Origin: Limnanthes douglasii subsp. nivea
Taxonomy: Eukaryota > Streptophyta > Magnoliopsida > Brassicales > Limnanthaceae
Reading direction: 5' to 3'
NCBI GenBank assembly: GCA_036936605.1
Contig: JAUPFV010000001.1
Coordinates: 33,613,900 to 33,677,899 of the forward strand
DNA length: 64,000 nt
Part shown: positions 1 through 10,931 of the stretch, piece after piece
Position numbering within the stretch: the stretch's first letter is position 1
How the letters are laid out: each line of letters begins with the position of its first letter
The notes under the pieces: generated by a model
What the model was told of the DNA's origin: nothing
Databases searched by the model: none
What the model saw: the letters and a program-made list of their open reading frames with translations, nothing else
Program-made: the position numbers and the translations under genes

Positions 1-372
1 TGTGGATAATTTTTGTCTGAGGGTAATTTTGTCAGGAGTTTTGTATTGTTTCAAAGGTGTTTAATGTTTGGGTAGTTTGTAGTGAGAGATTAGAGCTGTC
101 TGGTTGTATTAAATGTTCATTACCCTCATTAATGAAAGTGGTTGGTATGTATACCCTTAATTATGGGCCACATGGGCTTTCGGGTGATACTTATGAATTC
201 GGGTCGAGATCAATGACCCATTGGCTTTTAAGCAGGTAGGTACTTAGCTTAGTCATAAAGTTATTTAGTTTTTAATACATTAGTACTGTTCGGATGGTTC
301 GGTGGGTGGTTTTTGTCAGAATTTCCCCTGTTCGGTTCCCACAGTGAGTGGTGAGAAAATCTGGACTCATCA
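1..372 (-). repeat. 3' LTR of Tat element 1
   Basis: Direct repeat of 9982-10354, starting TGTGGATAAT and ending CTGGACTCATCA on the + strand. Because the element reads on the - strand, this left copy is the 3' LTR. It is complete at its inner edge, next to a short purine tract on the - strand. Confidence 0.93.
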
Positions 373-376
373 GTAG

Positions 377-385
377 CCTCTTTTT
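377..385 (-). other. Polypurine tract of Tat element 1
   Basis: On the - strand this reads AAAAAGAGG, four bases upstream of the 3' LTR. Position and composition fit the primer site for plus-strand DNA synthesis. It is short, so the call is moderate. Confidence 0.55.
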
Positions 386-530
386 AGGTTATGTTCGAAG
401 GCCTTTGGCAAGACCTAAAAAATAGTTCATGTGCACCCGTAACCACGTCCGGACAGATTTCGAATTGTGTAACGACTTTATCCGGACTGATAAAACTCTT
501 AGAAGCTGAACGGTTTTGCCATAGATCGTG

Positions 531-542
531 GGACACGTGTCC
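531..542. promoter_or_regulatory. G-box palindrome upstream of the antisense ORF
   Basis: A perfect 12-bp palindrome, GGACACGTGTCC, contains the G-box CACGTG (534-539). It lies 164 bp upstream of the TATA box at 706 and inside the 3' region of Tat element 1. G-boxes are bound by plant bZIP and bHLH factors. A role in driving the antisense ORF is inferred from position only. Confidence 0.45.
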
Positions 543-705
543 TTCTCTGATTCGCCTCACCGACCGTTTTCCTCCTAGAATGGCGCTCCCACTTACTTCA
601 AAAAGTAACCTCTTAATTAATGTTGGTGACATCAGCGCCGTCCTTAATCATTACACCTATCTTTTCCTATTCTCCTAGGTATCAAAGCATATTTTGTTCT
701 TTTAG

Positions 706-714
706 TATAAATTA
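706..714 (+). promoter_or_regulatory. TATA box of the antisense ORF
   Basis: TATAAATTA lies 96 bp upstream of the ATG at 810, followed by a CT-rich leader (about 725-770). Spacing and leader composition are typical of a plant RNA polymerase II promoter. There is no other reason for a promoter here except to transcribe the aORF. Confidence 0.5.
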
Positions 715-809
715 ACCCACTTTTCACTGTTTTACTGTCTTCATTATCTCTACTCTGTTAATCTTCAAAGCTTTTACCTCTCAAAAAGCCCTTCTTTTGG
801 TTTGAGTTT

Positions 810-3775
810 ATGTTCACATCAAGAAACGCCCTAGTAAAAGGTGGGTGGCTCAACTTGTCGGAGTTAGAAAAAGCTCAAAAAGTCGAACGAGAAAGGCGCA
901 TTGCTGCAGGCCGCCCTGTTTCTCCTATTGACAAGTCTGATACACCAAGTTCAGAGCCTGACCGGGGTTCTTCTTCTGCCAAAAGTTCTAAACCCAGAAG
1001 GTTATTCCAGCCCAACCTTTCTCCAATCGCTTCAGGCTCATCGGTCCAAGAATCACAGCCCGTTGTTCAACCATAGCAGGCGGTTACAAGCTTTAAGAGA
1101 CCTTCCCCATTCATTTCTATGAGATCAGACGCTGATATCTCCCCAGAGAAGCTGGTAGATCGACGAAGGGGTCGTTTGGTGAAAGGGCAGGCTGTCACTG
1201 CACAGCGTAAACCTCCAAAATCCACGTCTTCTAGGTCTGGGGCAAAGAATAAAACTACAGGGTCAGAAGTACCCATTAAAATCCCCAAGGACAAGTTGTC
1301 CGGTCCGGAGGCAACCAGTTCAAGCCTTCGGAAAGAGACCTCCGGATCCGAGCCCCAGCCGGACTCCAGACCACAAGAGGAAAGCAATGCCCAACCATCT
1401 GGAGGGCCTACTGAGCCAACCACTAGCTCTTCTCTCCCAAAAATAGCTGACAATCCTTCCATTGTAATGGAAGATGTAATGGAGGACATCATTGAAGAAG
1501 CCCCTTTTGAGACCGATGTCTCCGGACAGACAAGTGAGACTGCTATCATCAAGAAGAGCAAATGCAAAGAGAAGTTATGTTTAAAGCATCCGGATCTGCC
1601 GGAGTGCCTTGTAGGAAAAGTGGGTCCTTGTTTCCACAAAGTAAGTGTAAAATACTTGCTAGCCTTGCAGAAGATCAACTACGCTTTTATTCATATAGCT
1701 GAACTTGGCCGGATGAGGACGAAGTGGGGGATTCCAAAAAATGTTAAAGTGAGGATACCAGTCGATCCGGAGATGCCCATGGATTGCAAACTCAGTGAGA
1801 TAGTCTTCTACACTGAGTTATTTAATTGGCGGCTTAGGTTTCCCTTGGACCCAGAGATAGTCAGATATTTCCATCTGATAAAGCTCTACCCAAGTCAACT
1901 GAGCCCTAATGCATGGTTCACCCTCATGGCCTGTATCATGGCTTCCAGGCTCTCTGGAATTCCTCTTCTGATGAAGCAATTTGTTGTTGTAGCCAGCCTT
2001 TGCAGAAACCATGTCATCCCCTTCTATCACTTCAACATGAGCGACGATTACAAAGTGGTGGACGACTTGCTTGAGTCAGAGAAAAACTGGAAGAATCAAT
2101 TCTTGTTCATCAGTGGTGCCTGAGAGAACGAGAAGAAGATTAAGGCCGGTGTCAACCCAAGCATGCTTACCAGCAGATGGCAAAGCGCTGGTAAAAATCT
2201 CATCATATACTTCCACTTTTACTTATAACAAGTTTGTTTGTCTAATTTATTTTTTTTGGTAGTGCTGCCAAAGGAGTTGAACGGCCACTTAGAGGCGGGG
2301 CAGACTACTTGTGCCAAGCTAAATGCTTGGGCTGCTGAGAAATGGGGAAACCGCTTCCACAATTGTTTTACTAGAGGCAATTTGGCAAGATCCCATCTCT
2401 GGAATACAACCGACCGGAGGGACTTGTCTTGGGAGGAGTTAACCATTCCACCCCCTCTGGGGGTGATTCTTCGGAAGACTGAGGGAAAAGATGGAAAATT
2501 GGCCTTGCCGGGCAGAGCTAAAGCCCCAAGCAAAATGAAGGACAAGAAAGGCAAGGGCAAGCAAGGTGTGGTTGAGGCCAATCCTACCAAGTGAGGAAGC
2601 TGTCCCAACAAACCCAGAGGGGCAAGACCAAGGAGAGATTGATGTTGCTTTATTACAAGTGGTGGAGCATGAAAGTACCAGGGAAGTGGTTGGATCTCCA
2701 AAGCCCCCTAAAAGCTCCCAAGAAAGATAGAAAATGGGGAGCAGAAGGTGGAGAGAGGGAGGCCAAGAAAAAGAAAACCTCCAAGGGAGATGAAGTTTCT
2801 CTCCGGCCTCCGGAGCCTCTGTCTCCAGCTGACCCAACTGACCCTACTCAAGCAGAAGAAATCCCCAGTGACTTTCACACCGTAGATGGTGCCGGAGGGG
2901 ACATCAACATTGATGGTTTCGACATTAGTGGGCTTCAAATGATTGGTCTTTACTTTGAAGACCTTGACAAAGATGATTTTGCTGGACCCTACCTCCCCCC
3001 AAGCTCTTCGAATATCGTTACATTCAAAGGTAGATCTTTTCATGTTTCAAGTGAGAGAGACTTCGTCGCCCACTCCTTATTGAGCAATATCCAGCCAGTG
3101 CTTACCTTGGAGAAGCAAGTACGAAATCAATCAGCCATCATCAACACACTCAATACTGACAAGGAGAGTTTATACAACGACCTCCTTACACTCAAGCAGA
3201 ATTTCTAAGCGTTGAAAAAAGAAAATTATGAGTTTATAAAGGGGGAGGATGACTTGGACACCAAACTGGCCACTTCGGAGGGGGTTGTCTCAGAGATTCA
3301 ATCCAAGTATGTTAACTTGGAGAAAGATCTTTCTTCTTCGAAAGAGGAGGTGAAGACCAAAGACAACGTCATTCAGACCCTAAAAAATGACAAGATATCG
3401 CTTGAAGATGTTGTGTCCCGAGCTAAGCAAGAGAAGGATGACTTGCTAAAGGAGCAGGAGAAGACGATCCAAGCTAGGATTGATGCATATACCAACCAGG
3501 TGATTGACTCCCAAGAGGAAAGGTATGCCAAAGTCAAGTCAGACATGGTCCTTCTCTTTCATCAAAAATTTCCGAAGAGGACACTTGGGGACTTATGGTG
3601 ATTCGTGGAATACGAAGACCTTCCTCACCATACTATGGCTGATGGTGACAAACATGGTTATTCTAGTGGTTGAGATGACACCACTGATGAAGATGAGAAG
3701 ACCGGAGAGAGTCCAGATGAGGACCCCACCATACCTAAGAAGAAAACAAGTGAAGCTGGGACATCTAAGAACTAA
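810..3775 (+). pseudogene. Antisense extra ORF (aORF) of Tat element 1
   Basis: Long protein-coding region on the strand opposite gag-pol. From ATG 810 one frame runs to 2190 with in-frame stops at 1074-1076 and 2121-2123, then a probable intron (2191-2262), then 2263-2590. After one or two frameshifts (about 2590 and 2720) it continues in a third frame to TAA 3773-3775, with stops at 3206-3208, 3599-3601 and 3671-3673. The product has a Ser/Pro/Lys-rich N-terminal third, a globular core (about 1600-2190; motifs WGIPKNVKV, RFPLDPEIV, FHLIKLYPSQ, ACIMAS), a charged linker, a C-terminal coiled coil (about 3090-3600) and an acidic tail. It resembles the group annotated as putative gypsy-type transposon or plant transposase-like proteins, known as extra ORFs of Tat elements. 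Function is unknown. A homologue lies in the second Tat element (53355-56015). The breaks show this copy is dead. Confidence 0.8.
2191..2262 (+). other. Predicted 72-bp intron in the aORF
   Basis: Begins GTAAAAAT and ends TTTTTTTTGGTAG, and is clearly richer in T than the flanking coding sequence. Splicing joins the reading frame in phase 1 without a break, whereas reading through it hits stops and loses the charged, hydrophilic coding pattern. Inferred from sequence only. Confidence 0.55.
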
Positions 3776-4259
3776 AGTCCTTTTAATTTTGTGTTTGAAC
3801 TAAAGTCCTTAGATGACTAAGGAACTTTTTGTAATTGTGCCCGGTACTTGTCCGGGCAAACCTTTTCTTGAAAAACTTCAAAGTCCTTGGATGGCCAAGG
3901 CATTTTATATATTTAATATTATCCCTCCGGTATTCACTGGTCAATTTTATTTTACACAATTCTTACATCGTTCTGTAGTTATTAAATTTTGATAGCTCGT
4001 GTTAAAATGGCCTTTAGTTATTTCACAAATGTTTTAAAGTGAGAGTGTTCAAATTCTCCGATGACACATGTTTAAATAGTCATCACCTCATCGAATTAAA
4101 TCAAACTGCTAGCCAAACCACTTCGAATTTTTCAAGAAGGCATCAAATTTTATTTAAAAACCTGGAGACCTCATTAAAACCTCCCCACGCCACCAGGGTA
4201 GGAAAGAGTATGCCCCCAAATATTTACATGGACTTTAAACAAGTAAATATTTACACAGT
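3776..4259. other. Convergent intergenic gap with three hairpins
   Basis: Non-coding gap between the 3' end of the aORF (+) and the 3' end of gag-pol (-). It holds three perfect stem-loops in 94 bp: CCTTAG-ATGA-CTAAGG (3807-3822), GCCCGG-TACTTGT-CCGGGC (3839-3857) and CCTTGG-ATGG-CCAAGG (3885-3900). The first and third lie in similar 20-odd-base contexts and look like an old duplication. The remainder is A+T-rich with no ORF of note. A part in 3'-end formation or in separating two convergent transcripts is a guess from position. Confidence 0.5.
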
Positions 4260-5388
4260 CTATTCTAAATACAACCGGAGGTGTTTGATATTCCAGGGGT
4301 GATTCAAAATCCTTCCATCTTTATCTTGGAGCCGGTATGTCCCAAGCTTAAGCTTTTCACTGACCACATAGGGTCCTTCCCAAGTTAGGGCTAACTTGCC
4401 GAACTGCTTCTCTTTGGTGTGTAGGAAGACTTTCCTCAATACTTTATCCCCTGGTTGAAAATCCCTTCTCTTAATTTTAGAATCAAACTTGCTTCTCATC
4501 AGACCCTGATAGTGTATGGCCCTGAGGGGAGCCTTAACTCTTCTTTCCCCCATCAAGTCAAGCTGGCCTCTGACTGTCACTTCGTTAGCGTGTTCGGAAA
4601 AATTATGAACTCGAAATGAAGGAAGATTAACCTCTATGGGAGCTATGGTATCCATCCCATATACTAAGCCAAAGGGAGACTCTTGTGTTGCAGCCCCGGG
4701 AGTGGTCCGGTAGGCCCATAATACTTCTTGTAGATAACTCAGCCATTTCCCAACAGCTCCCTCTAATTTTTTTTAAGACCGGACAAGATGGTCCTGTTAG
4801 CCACTTTAACTTGACCATTTACCTGTGGGTGGAAAGGAGAAGAGAAGCAGTGTTGGATGCCTCTAGAGGCGCAGAAATTCTCCATTTCCTTGTTGTCGAA
4901 TTGTGGCCCATTGTATGTGGTTATCTTTTGTGGAACCCAAAATCTGCAACAAATGTTAGATATGATGAATTTTATAACTAATTTCGAAGTGGTACCTACA
5001 ATGGAGCTGCTTCTATGCACTTGGAGAAGTAATCAATAGCAACAATTATAGTTTTGCATCCTCCGGATGCCATCGGTAGAGGTCCTACTAAATCCAGCCC
5101 CCATCGAGCAAAAGGTATTGGCTCATAAATTGACTCTAAAAGGACAATTGTGGTATGAATTTCATTGTTGTATCTTTGGCATGGATCACACTTCTTCACC
5201 AACTCCTTCCCGTCTTGCATTATGGAGGGCCAGTAGTACCTAGCTAACAAAACTCTTCTTGTTAGAGCCCTGAATCCACAGTGTGCTGAACCCTCACCAT
5301 CATGTAATTCAGAGAGCACTACTTGGGACTCCTCGACTCCCAAGCATCGCAAGAGGGGTTTACTAAAGTATTTTTTTATAAAGAACAT
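4260..5388 (-). pseudogene. Integrase of Tat element 1, inactivated
   Basis: Three overlapping frames encode a Ty3/gypsy integrase. The zinc-binding N-terminus (HDGEGSAHCG ... CDPCQRY) is in 4996-5388, followed by the first catalytic Asp in RWGLDLVGP. The core continues in 4763-5020. There the second Asp of the D,D-35-E triad reads Tyr (ITTYNGPQF, codon 4913-4915) and the Glu reads Lys (GQVKVANR, codon 4805-4807); the 35-residue spacing is kept. The C-terminal part (4260-4655) has the usual GDKVLRKVF and WEGPYVV blocks. At least two frameshifts separate the pieces. Both catalytic changes fit single-base substitutions from GAC to TAC and GAA to AAA. The enzyme would insert cDNA into host chromatin; this copy cannot. 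Confidence 0.88.
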
Positions 5389-5473
5389 CTCTTAGGATGA
5401 CAAAACCACGAGCCTTATATTTTATTTTCCTTGACACTGCTTTTTCCGGAGGCAGGATGCCATCTGAGAGATA

Positions 5474-6046
5474 TTAAAGGAGAGGAAATCTCCAATCTTG
5501 GGGTTGTTTCATTTGTATATTCAAACTTTCTTCCTTATCCGGATCGACTTGAATAGATAGGCACCCTTGCACATGTATCCAAGGGTAGGACTCAGAGTAG
5601 GCTATGGTCGCCAAAGAGTCTGCTAGCGTATATTCTGTCCGGGGTATATACTCATAGGTGATGCTTTTGAAATTGAGTGCCACTTCTTTGAGAATGAACA
5701 AATATTTAATCAGCTGCTCTTTTTTTCCTTCAGATTGACCTCGTGCATGAGGGATAAGAAGCTGAGAGTCACTCATTAACCTGACCCTTTTGGCTCCACA
5801 GATGAGAGCTAACTTCAAACCAGCTATAGCAGCTTCATATTCAGACTCATTATTGGAAGCTCAGAAGGCAAAACATATAGCCTGGTACATCCTGTCACCG
5901 TACAGAGAGGTTAAACATATCCCAACACCACAACCCATGGTACTTGATCCACCATCAGTTTGGATAGCCCATACTTTTAAATCTGTTACATCAGTTGCTT
6001 GCTTAGTATCCATGTCTAAATGGAATTCAACTAAGAAATCAGACAC
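5474..6046 (-). pseudogene. Second (dual) RNase H domain of Tat element 1
   Basis: Two pieces in one frame (5861-6046 and 5474-5818) separated by a stop. Motifs are TDGGSSTMGCG with the first catalytic Asp, MSDSQLL with a later Asp, and a C-terminal EYTLADSLA block. This is a type I RNase H domain additional to the Ty3-type RNase H next to the reverse transcriptase. A dual RNase H is a known diagnostic of Tat-lineage elements. It lies between the Ty3-type RNase H and the integrase, as expected. Confidence 0.8.
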
Positions 6047-6239
6047 AATTTGGGCTTTGACTACTGCTCGAGGGGAAAATCAATATCGTAGTCTCCCAGC
6101 TCTACTGACCACTTGGTCATTCTACTTGAAATGTCTGCATTTTGAAGAACATTTTTTAAGGGAAAAGAAGTCCGGACAATGATAGAATGAGCCTGAAAAT
6201 AGGGCCTCATTTTCCTCGCAGCAATCACCGGGGCTAGTG

Positions 6240-7897
6240 CTAATTTTCAAGCTTCAAATACCGTTTTTCTGCATCTATCAAGCTTTTGCTGATATAGTAT
6301 GCCGGACGAGGGTAATTATCCATCTTTCTTACCAACACTGCACTTATAGCACAATCAGAAACTGCTAAGTACACATAGAGGGTCTCTCCATCAACAGGTT
6401 TAAACAAAGTCTTGGGAGAAGGCAAGTGCTTCTTAATCTCATCGAAGGCCTCATCACACTGTGGAGACTAGTTAAAGTCTTTTGCACCTTTCAAAGTTTG
6501 AAAAAATGGGCGCACCTGTCCGAAGACCTTGAAATAAAACGGTTTAGTGCAGCCAGTCTCCCGGTCAATCGTTGTACTTCTTTAATATTCTGATGAGGCT
6601 CCATTTGTAGTAAAGCATTAAGTTGGTCTGGATCAGGCTGTATCCCCTTCTCACTTATCACATACCCCAAGAATTTTCCGGACTGTACTCCGAACACACA
6701 CTTCTCTCGATTCAACTTTAAATTTACTTTTATTAAATTGGAAAAAGTTTCTTGGAGATCTGCCAAGTGTAGCTCTTCGTCCACACTCTTTACCATCATG
6801 TCATCGATATAAACTTCCATATTTCTTCCAATCTGATCAGCAAAAACCTTGTTTACCAACCTCTGATAAGTGGCCCCAACATTTTTTAACCCAAATGGCA
6901 TCACCTTGTAACAATGTAGGCCCCTATGAGTGACGAACGTAGCATGTTCTTGATCCTTCGGATTTACTTGAATCTGATTATACCCAGAGAAGGCATCTAT
7001 AAAGGACAACAGCTTGTTTCCAAATGTGGAGTCCACCAACTGATCAATTCGGGGGAATGGATATAAATCTTTTGGGCATGCTCTGTTGAGATCTGCGTAA
7101 TCGATGCACTTACGCCACTTACCATTTTTCTTCTTTACCAATACTGGATTGGTTGTCCATAAAGGGTATTGAGATTCCTTTATGTGCCCCATTTTGGTTA
7201 ACCGGTCAACCTCTTGAACTATGACACTAGCTTTTTCCTTTGAAAAAGCTCTCATTTTTTGTACAACAGGTGTTATATCCCTCCAGATGGATAGTTGGTA
7301 TGATATGATGTCTGTTGGTACTCCGGTTACATCAGCATTACACCAAGCAAAGACATGCTGGTGGTCTTTCAAAAAATCTAACATTCTACTCTTTAAATCC
7401 GATGTCATCTTGGACCCTATCTTGACACTTTTTCCTTTAGCCAGAGAGTGAGTTTCGACTTCTTCAATTGGAATAAAAAAAACCAGGGGCCTCTCTGGGG
7501 TCATCAATTTCACCCTCTCCCCCATAGGGCCCCTCAAACTGCTATTTCTCATTGATCTGGACTGCCCCAACGTTCGAGGGGCCAGTGCTGTTGCATAACA
7601 CTCTCTTGCCATTTTTTGACTGCTTCGAACAACTCCCACTTGTCCTTGTACAACATATTTCAAACATTGGTGGATTGTTGAAGCTACAACATGCATTATG
7701 GAGAGCCAATATCTCCCCAAAATGGCATTATAACAAGTGGGACAATCCACCACGATAAAAAGTATTCTAACCATCTTTTTAAAAGGGACCTTGTCCAACA
7801 AAACCTCCTCCTCGAATACCCCGATCACATCTGCTGACCTTCCATTAAAACCCACTATTGACCTGTTCGAACGCTGAATCACTGCCGGATTCTTCAT
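6240..7897 (-). pseudogene. Protease end, reverse transcriptase and RNase H of Tat element 1
   Basis: A 468-codon open stretch (6491-7897) starts with the protease C-terminus and holds a complete reverse transcriptase: KKKNGKWRKCIDY, LLSFIDAFSGYNQI, VMPFGLKN and the catalytic YIDDM (about 6800-6815), then FLGYVIS and the thumb. After a frameshift, 6240-6425 holds the start of the connecting RNase H (LYVYLAVSDCAISAVLV). It makes DNA from the element RNA inside the Gag particle. The polymerase motif is intact but the frame is lost on both sides. Confidence 0.92.
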
Positions 7898-9951
7898 TTT
7901 TTATAGGAAGCCAAAAAGAGAATATTGGCTGAACTTTCTGTGTCTATTAAAATTCGTCTTATGTCATTGCCCCCAATGGATGCTCCTATGACAACAACAT
8001 CCTCATGGGGACCAGCAATATCCCCCAAGTCGTCATCATCGAAAATAATAAAAGAAAATGGAGTTTGTGACTGATAGGAAGTCATACCTCCATCCAATTG
8101 GGTAGTTAAAGTATGAACATGCCTCTTTCTTGAAGAAGCAGTTGGTGCAGTCATGGTGTCTCCCCCAAATATTGTAAGCGACTCAAAAAAGCTGATAAGT
8201 CCGGACACCGTCTTGCAACGTTCTGTGATAACACCCACCCTATTCCGGGTCGGATCAGGGTCCAAATATTCTGACTCTACGTCAAACCTTTCGATTATTA
8301 CCATAGCCACATCCGGAGCCGACGTTCCTGCATTGTTTGGACCAGCCTGATGAGTGTTATCAAGCCTATTTCCAGTTCTTCTTTTAACATAAGCTCCCAA
8401 CTTCCCTCTTTCAATCAAATTCTGCACTTCTTTCTTCAACCCAATACAATCTTCAGTATTATGGCCAATATCATGGTGATATTGACAAAAACAATTATTG
8501 CGGCTCTTCCGAGGAGATTGCAATGCAACCGACCTTCTGTAGTGTACTTCGTCTTTTGTTTTGTCATAAATAGTGGCTACGTTTTCTTTCAACTCAACAA
8601 ACCACTCTGGTTGAACCCAAGGTCCCCGCTTATTTCTAGATTGTTGGCTCTGTGCTGGTGTAGCTGGATGAGACTGAGTTCTGGCTCTGTTATGACCCTA
8701 TCCGGCTTTCTTGGCCTTGTTCCCTGACTGGTTCTGGTTTTGATTTGGTGCAGCTGGAGCAGACCTCACCTGCCTGTGCACCCTAGTTTTCTTTGTTTTA
8801 TCTACATTAATCTGTTTACCGACCTGATTCAACAGACCTCCCCATATCATGGCCTTCTTCCTGATTACTGAATCAGCCAAGTTTCCAGGGTTCAAACCCT
8901 GCCTCAGAGAAACTATTTCTACTTGTTCAAAGCAATCAGCCAATCCATTCTTGGTATTTACAAAACGAATTATGTATTCTTTTAAAGATTCGTTTGGTTT
9001 TTTGGCACAATGGATAATTGTGTCTCCATTGCCCTTTACTTCCTTACTTCCAATAAACTGCCTCCGAAAAGCCACCCAAAAAGTGTCAAAATTTCTGATG
9101 CAGCCCTGTGGCAAACTATTGTACCACTTCAGGGCACTCCCCGTAAAAGATTGGGAGAATGCTTTACAAAGTAATTTGTCGTCATCATCAAAATTCATCA
9201 TAATTTTTTTGAATTGTTCCAAGTGGTTATCTGGGTCTTTACTGCCATCCTATTTTTCTATTTTTGTACTGTCAAACCTCCTAGGAAGGTTTCCGGACAT
9301 TATCGTGGAGGACAATGGAGATTGTCTCCAATTCCCGCCACGACTGAATACAGTATCTTCGTTAGGAGTTGCAAAGATACCTGGCTCATTATGGAAGGCA
9401 AAAGGATCCATTAACAAGCGGTCTACGTGTCTCCGACCATGACTATGACTGTGAGACGATCCTTTACCCAGATGCCTCTTCAACCTTCCATGCCTGTCCC
9501 TTTTTCTTGAGTACTTTTTGACCAACTTTTGTTTCTTTTTAGAATGGCCTTCATCGCTGCTGGATGGCAAGGACTCTTCAACTCCATCTTCATTTGAGGA
9601 GCTACTAGAAGACTCTGAGTCTGAATCTAAACTCTCCACCGGTTTAGACCGGTGAGACTTTTTTGAGCTAGCATGAGTGTTTTTTGCACTCACATGGGTC
9701 TTTGATGGCTCATCCTCTCTTGGATTGTCAGTATGATGAGCTGTTGACGCTTTAAACTTCTATTTTGTGCCCATCTCTCCCCTCTCGGCAGCCCTCAAAG
9801 CTTCTATTTCAACCTTCAACCTATCTCGCTCCTCAATCGTATATTCATCATTTTCCCCCACCACTTCTGCCAAAGCTAGTGGCACTTCTTGCACGTCCGG
9901 ATTCATCCGAACTGGTTTTTCTTGATGGTTTTGAATGCTAGATTCAGGCAC
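7894..9951 (-). pseudogene. Gag and protease of Tat element 1
   Basis: One frame from about 9951 to 7894, broken by stops at the joins near 9760, 9250 and about 8695. The first codon is GTG, so the ancestral ATG may be lost. Order: acidic N-terminus, Ser/Lys/His-rich region (9250-9693), retrotransposon Gag core (8698-9222; KWYNSLPQGCI, FIGSKEV, SLKEYI), a zinc-knuckle-like block (CFCQYHHDIGHNTEDC), then the protease active site. That site reads DTESSAN where DTGSSA is expected, a Gly to Glu change that should abolish activity. The frame to the next block is lost at an A6 run (T6 on the + strand) near 7898-7903, a one-base slip. Confidence 0.87.
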
Positions 9952-9981
9952 CTTCTCCTCCCACCGTGGTCGCTAATTTGG

Positions 9982-10354
9982 TGTGGATAATTTTTGTCTG
10001 GGGGTAATTTTGTCAAGAGTTTTGTATTGTTTCAAAGGTATTTAATGTTTGGGTAGTTTGTAGTGAGAGATTAGAGCTGCGTGGTTGTATTAAATGTTCA
10101 TTACCCTCATTAATGAAAGTGATTGGTATTTATACCATTAATTATAGGCCACATGGGCTTTCGGGTGATACTTATGAATTCGGGTCGAATTCAATGACCC
10201 ATTGGCTTTTAAGAAGGTAGGTATTTAGCTTAGTCATGAAGTTATTTTGGTTTTTAATACATTAGTCCTGTTTGGATGGTTCAGTGGGTGGGTTTTGTCC
10301 GAATTTCCCCTGTCCGGTTCCCATAGTGAGTGGTGAGAAAATCTGGACTCATCA
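9982..10354 (-). repeat. 5' LTR of Tat element 1
   Basis: Begins TGTGGATAAT and ends ACTCATCA, matching 1-372. On the - strand the next bases inward (9981 down to about 9961) read CCAAATTAGCGACCACGGTGG, a weak primer-binding-site-like sequence whose tRNA I cannot assign confidently. The bases outside are AAATT. Confidence 0.93.
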
Positions 10355-10395
10355 AAATTAACATAACAAAACGCGGAAAATAATTAAACCTTTAT

Positions 10396-10911
10396 TGATG
10401 TAGTTGCACAAGCCCACGATTATATGACCCTTTTGGACAAACAAAAACGGACCTTATTTGGGGATCGATTATCAGATTCAGCACTGCGACTACTCGAAAC
10501 GAGTGCATCGAGAAGACCAACAAATTTTGGGAGCATCACAAGTGTACACCCAAAATTCCAACGTTTAGGCCCTTATTTAACTATTATCGTAATTTTTAAG
10601 CATTTTTCTAATTTTGTTAAATTTATTTAAAATACTTAAGACAACTCCAATCACTTTGAAATTATATTGGGATTCGTTTTAACATGTGGAGATCATTCTG
10701 CATTTTTTATGTAGGGTTTTGAGCACTTCTATAAAAAGGCTCTCAAACCCTACTTTTAGACTGACTTGGATTAATTAAATTTTGTGAGATTATTTCTTAG
10801 TTATCTATTTTCTCTCTTACCCTAGGGTTAAAGTTTCACCTACTATTTTTTTTTTAGTTCTTGGAGCCGTCAGTTCTTTTCCTAATATCTCGCAATGGGC
10901 ATAATTGGTAT
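10396..10911 (+). repeat. 5' LTR of the outer chromovirus-like element
   Basis: Starts TGATGTAGTTGCA, like the inner element's LTR at 13051, and ends GGGCA just before the primer site. A TATA box (TATAAAAA, 10730-10737) is followed by paired telomere-repeat-like motifs (AAACCCTA and ACCCTAGGGTTA), also seen in the related LTRs here. The region 19545-19987 is the partner LTR. Confidence 0.82.
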
Positions 10912-10915
10912 CAAA

Positions 10916-10925
10916 TCCCTAGCGT
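10916..10925 (+). other. Primer-binding site, outer element
   Basis: TGGTATCAAA follows the LTR after a four-base spacer. It matches the first eight or nine bases of the complement of plant initiator methionine tRNA (TGGTATCAGA...), the usual primer of chromovirus-type elements. Confidence 0.65.
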
Positions 10926-10931
10926 TATACT

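Larger units (their letters stand above)
1..10354 (-). mobile_element. Ty3/gypsy LTR retrotransposon, Tat/Retand-like, with antisense extra ORF
   Basis: Two LTRs of 372 and 373 bp bound the element, each beginning TG and ending CA. By eye they differ at a little over 20 positions (about 94% identical), so the insertion is not recent. Read on the - strand the order is LTR, Gag, protease, reverse transcriptase, RNase H, a second RNase H, integrase, a long 3' region, LTR. The dual RNase H and the extra ORF in opposite orientation between integrase and 3' LTR are known hallmarks of the Tat lineage of plant Ty3/gypsy elements. The window begins exactly at the LTR, so the left target duplication cannot be checked; the right flank starts AAATT. 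Frameshifts and stops in every part make it non-autonomous. Confidence 0.93.

Noticed and set aside
391..678. Overlapping ORFs of 82 and 95 codons on opposite strands
   Set aside because: They lie in the non-coding 3' region of Tat element 1, where the aORF promoter motifs are, and have no recognisable content.
8849..9442. 197-codon + strand ORF
   Set aside because: Antisense shadow of the Gag core of Tat element 1; the - strand carries the Gag motifs.
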